64,000 nt of DNA from Phaffia rhodozyma (taxonomy: Eukaryota; Basidiomycota; Tremellomycetes; Cystofilobasidiales; Mrakiaceae), in the NCBI GenBank assembly GCA_014706385.1, contig JACGZH010000003.1, forward strand, positions 1,815,501 through 1,879,500. Direction: 5' to 3'. A program made the translations under genes and the position numbers. Shown here in pieces: positions 56,967 to 64,000 of this stretch (its first letter is position 1; the number at the start of each line of letters is the position of its first letter). Under the pieces are notes generated by a model that had not been told where the DNA came from, ran no database searches, and was given only the letters and a program-made list of their open reading frames with translations.

Positions 56967-57932
56967 TTAGAAAGGAAGAACATTGCCAGCTCCACGAAGA
57001 GCCATCTGACCACCGAACCGAAGGGTGGTCAAACCTCCTGGGACTGTATTCCGATTGAGATAAGCAGACAAAACGAGGTCAGACTCGCATCACACGGTAC
57101 CCTCTGCAGGATCTGGTCTAAAAGAGATAGATACGAGAGCGGTGGGAACAAAAAGAGGAACGAACAATAGGCCGCGAGGTATGATAGAAGTGCAACGAGC
57201 TGGACGACGGCAGAGATGATGGTTCCAAAGTACGATTTCATCTGTTTGGAAGATAAGGAGAGACGAGAAGAAGATAGAGAGGAGTACGGGTGAGAGAAAC
57301 CAAGAGAAAAAGGAAAAGAAAAATAGATGGTCAGAGAGGATGTTCGCAAACGAAGTAGGTTAGATGAAAGCAGACGTACCCCAACAGCAAAGAAGAGCGT
57401 CAAGCCGAGGGAACCAAAGTAAGCGGTGGTGAAAGGTAGACGTTCGGTTGAGAGAAGATGCTTCAAATGTGCCATCGGTCCCATCAGGATGGTGAAGCCC
57501 ATCATGAACAGAAAACTCCCCAATGTAAAGGCAACGGCAAACTTTCGAGGCTTCAACACGAGTAGAGGGATGGTAAAGAACGCGACCATGAAACAAATCA
57601 GGCCACCGGCTATGCATGCCAGAAACGCGATGAATCTAAGAGCGATGATCGGTTGACAACTGATCAGCGTCCATCATATCAAAATCTTTTATGAGTGATG
57701 ATATAATACACGGAACTGACCGTTCCCAACGACTGAGCGCAAAGTAGGCTTCTTCCTCGTTCGTTCGGTCGTTACTATGAATTGGGACATAAGCTGAGAC
57801 ACCACTGGTGAGAGATCCCCAGAGGGAAGTTGATGCTGTAGGTGCTGCTGCCGCCTGGCTATCATCCTGGATCGAGTTAGCCCATCGAAAGTTTGACAGC
57901 TGGGAGCGAAAGGAAGATTCTGCATTAGCCAT
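56967..57932 (-). CDS. SFT2: Golgi vesicle transport protein Sft2
   Basis: Multi-exon minus-strand gene starting at the ATG at 57932 (MANAESSFRSQLSNFRWANS). A soluble N-terminus is followed by AYFALSRWE and four membrane helices (IAFLACIAGGLICFMVAFFT, FTLGSFLFMMGFTILMGPMA, the segment with AYFGSLGLTLFFAVG, and VVQLVALLSYLAAY). The last splice (T|TC) restores the family ending YFPGGLTTLRFGGQMALRGA to VLPF. Sft2 is a tetraspan protein of late Golgi that aids endosome-to-Golgi vesicle fusion, shown genetically in yeast with Got1. The conserved tail is seen only after the last intron is removed. Confidence 0.9.
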
Positions 57933-58480
57933 GGTGATGTATAGATATGCGTTGGTGTACGTGTATAGGTTAAAGATGAAGTGACGACCCGCCTAAAGAG
58001 ATGAGACATAGGATACACAGCCGATAATAACCCTAACGGCTCAAACGCGGCTTATACGCGTTAACCATCCTTCACCTTTCCATCATGACGTCTAGCACAA
58101 CGCCCGAGTGCTCACTTGGTTTACAAGTATAAGATTTATGGAAACATCGCACTCGGGTTGTGTACTTCTTCTTTGGAACCACCAGCCAAACTGACTGACT
58201 CTAGATCTTTTCCTAAAGAAGAGCATATAAATCATCTCGAAGCTAGAAAATAAATAGGATTAGAATGTAAATTGCTTCTCCGGTATCATTGCGTGTTGAT
58301 GTATGAATACCGAACATTACGCCCTCGGCCTTCTTCTTGGTCTCCATGGCAACGGTAGAATATCCAGAAGCCACTACCGGTACATGTTGACATTAGCGTT
58401 GGCGTTGCCGCTGATGATGCTGGTGCTGCTACTGGGCTTCCCTTTCTACAATATCTCTTGCTATTTTGGCGTACAATTCA
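57933..58480. promoter_or_regulatory. Divergent region, SFT2 / Arp10-like gene
   Basis: About 550 bp with both promoters. A plus-strand frame at 58303-58605 is open but conflicts with the Arp10 reading frame and has no family support. Confidence 0.45.
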
Positions 58481-60890
58481 ATGTCACCCGGTCCCAGTAC
58501 ACCTGTGGCAAGCCCGATAGTGGTCCGAACGTCTCATGTTCCGTCGCCCAGTTACCAAATCCACATCCGAGATCACAAACGACACTCACTTTACGGAACG
58601 GATGATCGAATTGTGCTTGATCCTGGCTCTCGGATCTGGAAAGTAGGTTTCTCGGCAGAACACAGACCTAGAGCCTGTTTTTGGTCTGGACAACAACCTA
58701 CGGGTGAGGTCCCATCAACCGAGGCGATATGGGAAGTAGAGTTCGAGAGCGTAGGAAAGAAGGATCGCTTTGGAGAGGTTGATGACTGGGACGTGGAACA
58801 TCAGATCCGAGATCAGGATAATGCACCAAATAGACAAGAGGAGGGGTTAAGAGAGCTGGGAGAAAGTATTGTGGAGAGAAGGATAGGTGACCGGCTCAGA
58901 GAAGTGTTTTCAAAGTACGTTCTTCAAGATCATGCTTATTCCAAAGCATTTCTAAGCCTCTCATCTAGAGATGTCGTTTCAGCTTTACTGATGTTTGTAA
59001 AGATCTTCAGTCATCTGATGACAGATCCCAAGTCCCGAAGAATGATCATTGCGGAGAATCCACTTCTACCTACACGAATCAAGGAAATGCTCGCCCGAAG
59101 TTTGTTTGAAGACTTCCAGGTGAGAAAAAGCTTAGACAGACACGCATACACGCACACCCCTTGTTGTCAATTCTCTCTCTTCTTCTTCTTCTTCTTAGGA
59201 TCTGATTCAGTTTCTTATGTTTGGTTTCGTGTATTGGTCTTTTGACCGAATAAAAATTCTAGGTCCCTTCGATATCTTTCGTACCCCCTCACTTGTTAGC
59301 GCTCCTCGCAGTTGGACGTACATCTGGTTTAGTAATAGACGTGGGCAACTTGGAGATAGTCGCTCTTCCTGTTCGTCAACTTCCTATACTACTTTGAATT
59401 ACAACATCCTATAACTAATTCTGTGCGAGTTCACTTGCCATCCCATCACATTTCGAAAAACCTGATGATTACAATGACAGATTCAGCTATCCCGCCCTTT
59501 ATATACTCACCTGCGTTCATCGTCTCTAGCCTCAGCCCATATCCGACGAACACTCGCGCTACTTCTTCTTCATTTCGGTCAATACATTCCACCTATCTCA
59601 ACTCTCAGCCAAGGAAGCTCATCCCGGATGGTTCGGACCCCAAGACTGAGATTGACCCCTTCGATTCTGAGACGAAAGGGCTTGCTAGAGCGAGTATTGA
59701 GCGAGGGATGTTTTGTAGGCCGTTTGGACCGTGAAGTCAGAAACCCACAGTTGGATGAAGAGGCCGAGAATTCTCGGATGGACACCGATGAGATCACAGA
59801 GACCCAAGAGCTATTGCCGCAAGAAGATCCTGAAGGGCAAAAAACAGACAACGGATATGCTCCTCCGCCCTTGCCCAGGTCTCTCCGGATGTTACACAAC
59901 AGGTATGCAAACAGCTCGAACGTCAAAACATTATTCGTGCCCATTCCAACACTTCCCGGAGAGGGAATAGCAAGTGGGACGCTCGTAATCCCGGGATGGA
60001 TTAGAGAGCGGGTGGTAGAGGAGCTTTTCTCATACAGAAAGACAGGAGAAAATCATGGGGAGGTAGAAGAAGAGAGAGGAGTGGTGGATGTCATCTTGGA
60101 GTGTCTAATGAAGGTTAGTCCTTCTCCCTCCCTCCATTCCTTTGAATCTCTCAGTCTTACAACATCGAATGATACTAAGACTTGGTGTCTCGGTTGAGCA
60201 TACATTTTGACAATGGCTATTTAATTGTTACAGCTTCCAATAGACCTTCGAATCCCTATGGCATCTTCCATCCTTCTCACAGGTGGAACACCCATGCTTC
60301 CGAATTTCATCCCTCGTTTACGATCGACCCTACTTGCCGCTCTCGAACCACCACCGTCAATCAACCCCTCATCTCTGACCGAGTCTCAACCGAACTCTCG
60401 TCCCGGATCATATGCATATATTCGTAGGCCAATGCATCCATATGCATCGGTAATCTCCCTTCGTCAACATATCTCTATCATTAACAACGCAAGTCTAGTA
60501 TCATCATCGTCGTCGTCATCGTCAGCGATACTCCAAACATCGGTCGCTCTAGACTCAACCCCAGCGCAACATATGATCTCATCACCCGATTTCTCACCGT
60601 CACTCTTGGCTTGGATAGGCGGTAGTCTGACAGGCTGTTTGAAAATTTCTGCTAAAAGGGAAATAGGAAGAGAAAAGTGGGATGAGGGTCGGGAAGGACG
60701 TCGAAAGATTTGGAAAGAGGCCGGTTTGTTGAAAAGAGATAGAGGTGACGAAGATCGGATCGAGAGTGAGGACGAGGATGATTATGACGAGGTGAAAGCA
60801 GAGGCAGAATGGAAAAGTAGTTTTGGAAGAAAAGGAGGGGTAGAAGTATTAGGTGATTGGACGAGGGTAGTTTATGGCACAGACCGATGA
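58481..60890 (+). CDS. ARP10: Actin-related protein, Arp10-like (dynactin pointed-end)
   Basis: Four exons, 58481-59119, 59263-59370, 59481-60113 and 60234-60890, giving 678 residues in phase. The first actin strand pair reads DRIVLDPGSRIWKVGFSAEH. Exon 2 gives SFVPPHLLALLAVGRTSGLV then IDVGNLEIVALP, the phosphate-2 region. Exon 3 starts IQLSRPLYTHLRSSSLASAH, and exon 4 has LPIDLRIPMASSILLTGGTP then MLPNFIPRL, the adenosine motif. The pattern fits Arp10/Arp11 of the dynactin pointed-end complex, which caps the Arp1 filament and helps dynein cargo binding. The protein is longer than usual, with acidic and Ser-rich inserts near 59740-59860, 60500-60540 and 60760-60800. Canonical actin ATP residues are partly altered. 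Confidence 0.8.
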
Positions 60891-61373
60891 TCAGATAACC
60901 GTCTCTCTTCTTCTTCCTCCCCTTGCGCCGCCTTCAGACCTCTTTCTCTGTCTCTCTTTCGTATGAGATAATCCCTTCCGTATCTTTGACCGGATGTCGT
61001 TACTGTAGAACAAAAGGGTCTTTCTGTTTTGCGCTAGTCTTGTTGAAATAGGATTGTAGATTGCGAGCCTAACACCGAGATTATGAGGTCATATTGGTTA
61101 TCCATTTGTACAGACAAACTGTAAAATTACAAATTCGATTAAAAGCTAACAAAAATAATAATTCCAATAACAACCGATACTAGTTCAAACACGGACAAAA
61201 ACGAAAACTTTGAAGGACATTCACACTTAGACAAAACCTAGAATTGAATAGAAAGACCATTAACTGAAAGGACATCCAGGAAGAATTAAAACGGAATAAA
61301 GTAGGACAACAAGCCCAAACAGACATATCGGAGCCTAGGCATTCACCTGGCTGATCCAGATCGACTGTGCAGT
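60891..61373. other. Convergent intergenic region, ARP10 / stomatin-like gene
   Basis: About 480 bp, AT-rich, between two 3' ends. No gene or repeat is supported. Confidence 0.5.
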
Positions 61374-63539
61374 TTAGATCTGTGAAGTAGTATTGAGCAA
61401 ACCGGCCTGACCAACAGACGATCTGGCACCGATAAACTCGTGACCCTCATCTGCATGCTCAGCAATAGCCTGGAATGAAGGTCCAGACTGAGTATTCAAG
61501 TTCTCGTTACCCGCTGCAGACCCAGGAGCGGAAGAGCCCATGTTGGGAAGGTTCATAGGAACTGTTGAATTATGTGCGCGAGGAAGAAAACACAATTCAA
61601 ATCAAATCAAATTAGGCCTCGAACTAGAAAATATAAAAGAAAAAACGATAAGACCTACCAAAGATGACCTTGGAATTGGAGGTCTTTGCCATATTCTGAA
61701 GAGCCTCAAGCGTTCGGATCGACATAGCGGCTGGCGAGGCGAGAATATCAGCGGCCTAGTTCGCAACAAGAAAACATGAGCATGAGTCAATAAAACCATC
61801 TTGAAACGAGGTCATTGAATAAAACAATCTCAAAGATAGGAGAACACAGACCTCTCGCATAAGTCGAGCACTATCAACCTCGGCTCGAGCAGCAATGACC
61901 TTACTCTCTCCTACTCTCTTAGCCTGAGCAGCAGAAGAAAGCGACTGCTGCAGCTCTTGGGAGAATACAATATCCTTGATCAGGATAGACTCGACAGTCA
62001 CACCCCAGTTTCGAGCAGGCTAGATGAAGACGAAAAAGTGATCATCAAGTTAGAGGGGATATGTGAATAGGAGACGGTTACAAAGAAACAAAGACATACA
62101 GCCTCAACAATTTCAGCAATCCTGCACAAGATTGAAAACCAGAGAAAAATTCAGCTAGGTTGCGGAAGTTGCAGAAGATATACCAAAAACGAGGACCCAC
62201 TCATTCGCGATAGCCTCTCTTTCAGTGACGACGGATTGAAGAGTTCGAGCTCCAATAACGTGTCGCAAGGTAGTTTGCGCTCGCTCGATGAGGGTCTCCC
62301 TTACATCGGCGATTCCATAAGTAGCTTGGTCTATTGTTGCAAGTATGCAAGTCGAAAATTGGTAAGTCTCGGATGGTGTCTGGTGGTAGAAGTTGAGGGA
62401 ACGAACAAGGCGAGATGATGTGCCAGCAAATTACTGAGTCGAGTCCCACAGAAACATTACTTGAAGAGGGGGTGATTGTGAGTTAAATCAGTACAACGTA
62501 TAAGAGGTTTGACGCTCAATATGGGACACATACTCTTTGGTCATGACCGTCTGTCGAGGGATCCCGTCCATTCGGATTCGCACGTCAACAGTCTTGATAC
62601 TTTCGGTACAGACATTTACACTAAGACCAAGATAGACTGTATAAGCGCCAATCACCAAAGGAAGAAGTATGAGCGATCCAGATAACTTACTTGACCAAAC
62701 CAGGATCAACAGCTTTGAAGAAGGATCCGAATCGCTATATGAACAATATCATGCGGCAGAAATTCTCAGCATTTAGTCTTTCGCGAAAATCAACTGATTG
62801 AGAGCAATACTCACGCTGACAAGTCCGACCTGTCCCTGGGGCACGCTCTTGTAGGGATTAGGAAGAGGGCAGCAAGGGATAGCACCTAATGAGGAACGGA
62901 CGTTTACAAACTTTGAGCATAGTTTCCCGACAGAGCTCAGATAGAGAAGACTAGCACGAACCAAGTAAACCCATGCATATTCCCAAGCCATGAGTGAACG
63001 ATCCATATACTCCGTGACTGATGTTCTCAGCTCCCAAGTCCTGAGCTATAGTATGCAAGGATGTGTATCGCGCAGAAACAAATTGAAAATTGAGAACCAA
63101 TTCAGAAGATCTAAACGCGGAGTAAGCCACAGACCATATGAGGGTTGCATCTCGGCTGATAAATCGGAAGTGACAGGAAGTGATCAGAGAATCATCGAGA
63201 CTAGAGTACAGGCCTCAACTGGAAACCGGACCACTCACATTTCTTCAGAGGCTGAACTACAATCAAGCCTTGCTGGGGAGGCTAACCATCCAGGACGATC
63301 GAACGAGAACGAGTCAAGAGAAGAACGAACAAGCGCATCAGGCAAACCATCGGTCGATTCAAAGCCGTCAAGAATTGGACAAAACTAACAATAACCGCCT
63401 GCTTTGCTCTTGATCCACCGTGAGGAGGAGAATCATCAGCTACAAATCTTTGAGCCTCATCTTCGCTTGAGCTGCGAGTTGCTCTAAGATGGGTGTTCAT
63501 GTCGGTTGTAGCAAGCTTGGAATCGAAAGCGTTAGACAT
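61374..63539 (-). CDS. Stomatin-like SPFH/band-7 membrane protein
   Basis: At least eight exons on the minus strand, starting at the ATG at 63539 (MSNAFDSKLATTDMNTHLRA). Splicing gives QGLIVVQPLKKSEMQPSYAQ and DLGAENISHGVYGSFTHGLG, then a short hydrophobic hairpin (ICMGLLGAIPCCPLPNPYKS). The SPFH domain follows: VPQGQVGLVSRFGSFFKAVD, RQTVMTKD, ERAQTTLRHVIGARTLQSVV, EREAIANEI and VESILIKDIVFSQELQQSLS. The coiled-coil part has ESKVIAARAEVDSARLMREA then ADILASPAAMSIRTLEAL and KVIFVPMNLP. Stomatins form oligomers on the cytosolic face of membranes and regulate channels and lipid rafts. The N-terminal anchor and two Cys before SPFH suggest palmitoylation. Several short exons make it easy to miss. 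Confidence 0.88.
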
Positions 63540-64000
63540 TGTTAATCTGTTTTCTTTGAGGTTGCTGATATCAAGGTGGATGAGGTTGTGTGATTTCGAT
63601 ATCGATGCGGACGAAAGATCAAGTGGCGATAGGATCGGCTTTGGCTGATATACACGGAAAAACAGAACGGAACTTGCCGGACTGGCCTCTATTCTTGTCC
63701 GGCAGTTCGGCATCTAGCTGTTTCGCCAAGAAATCTACACGTGAAAATGACGTAATGATTTTGAGCCTTTCATCTAATTACACTGCGATTCATCTCAAAC
63801 ACAGTACTTTGTTCCGTCTTCGACAACATCTCTTCGGGCATTCTTCTCCGACCACACGATATCCTACGGCATGTGCATCGCCTTGGCAAACTATGTATCA
63901 CAATTTCATCTACAAACGTGCCGAAAACCTCATAATCATCTTCATTCCTCTTGCTCTTCTCTTCCTCCCTTCTCAAACCGAAAGCTGTACTCCCTTGGCT
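63540..64000. other. Upstream region of the stomatin-like gene, to the window edge
   Basis: About 460 bp. It holds the stomatin-like promoter and perhaps the promoter of a plus-strand gene beyond the window. The minus-strand frame at 63770-63976 has no family motif. Confidence 0.4.

Noticed and set aside
58303..58605. Plus-strand ORF with a hydrophobic segment before ARP10
   Set aside because: It overlaps the start of the Arp10-like frame, which has clear family motifs.
1..64000. CRISPR arrays, rRNA genes and transposon ends
   Set aside because: No spaced direct repeats, rRNA cores, transposase or reverse transcriptase motifs were found on either strand.

Overview
The window is fungal nuclear DNA, most likely from a basidiomycete yeast. 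The evidence is many short GT-AG introns in almost every gene, a fused PurK-PurE ADE2, fungal-type families (Pag1/Tao3, Utp4, Apc4, Qdr-like MFS carriers, Zn2Cys6, bHLH, HMG and MADS regulators) and close gene packing on both strands. A tremellomycete such as a Cystofilobasidiales yeast fits the protein style, but that placement is an inference. I rebuilt exons by hand by matching splice sites, reading phase and family motifs.

Region 1 (1-8.9 kb) is mostly housekeeping and translation: the end of UTP4, then APC4 (anaphase-promoting complex), a nucleolar DUF2423 protein, and two mitochondrial ribosomal proteins (uS8m and mL53). Region 2 (9.5-15.7 kb) holds three Zn2Cys6 transcription-factor genes in tandem on the minus strand. 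They are clearly related in the zinc cluster but have diverged low-complexity flanks (His-rich, Met-Gly, Pro-Thr, Ser-Pro). Region 3 (16.7-22.4 kb) has a cryptic three-exon gene for a small secreted cysteine-containing protein, a small single-pass membrane protein and a 772-residue Ser-rich protein of unknown function. A gap of about 2.6 kb follows with no supported gene.

Region 4 (25.0-38.0 kb) contains a G-patch/DUF4187 protein, an MFS drug:H+ antiporter-like carrier sharing a 181-bp promoter region with it, an HMG-box factor of the Ste11/Mat2/Prf1 style with an enlarged HMG box, and a MEF2-type MADS factor. Region 5 (39.0-51.7 kb) has ADE2, a pyridoxal kinase, and the large polarity scaffold of the Furry/Tao3/Mor2 family. 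Region 6 (52.4-63.6 kb) has a bHLH factor, mediator subunit MED10, DPM1, SFT2, an Arp10-like dynactin actin-related protein and a stomatin/SPFH protein.

In total there are six transcription-factor genes in 64 kb, three of them one tandem family. No rRNA, tRNA, CRISPR array or recognisable transposon was found. The most unusual items are the zinc-cluster tandem array, the secreted cysteine protein with possible dibasic processing sites, the HMG box with an internal insertion, and a spliced-looking non-coding stretch around 4.6-5.2 kb.
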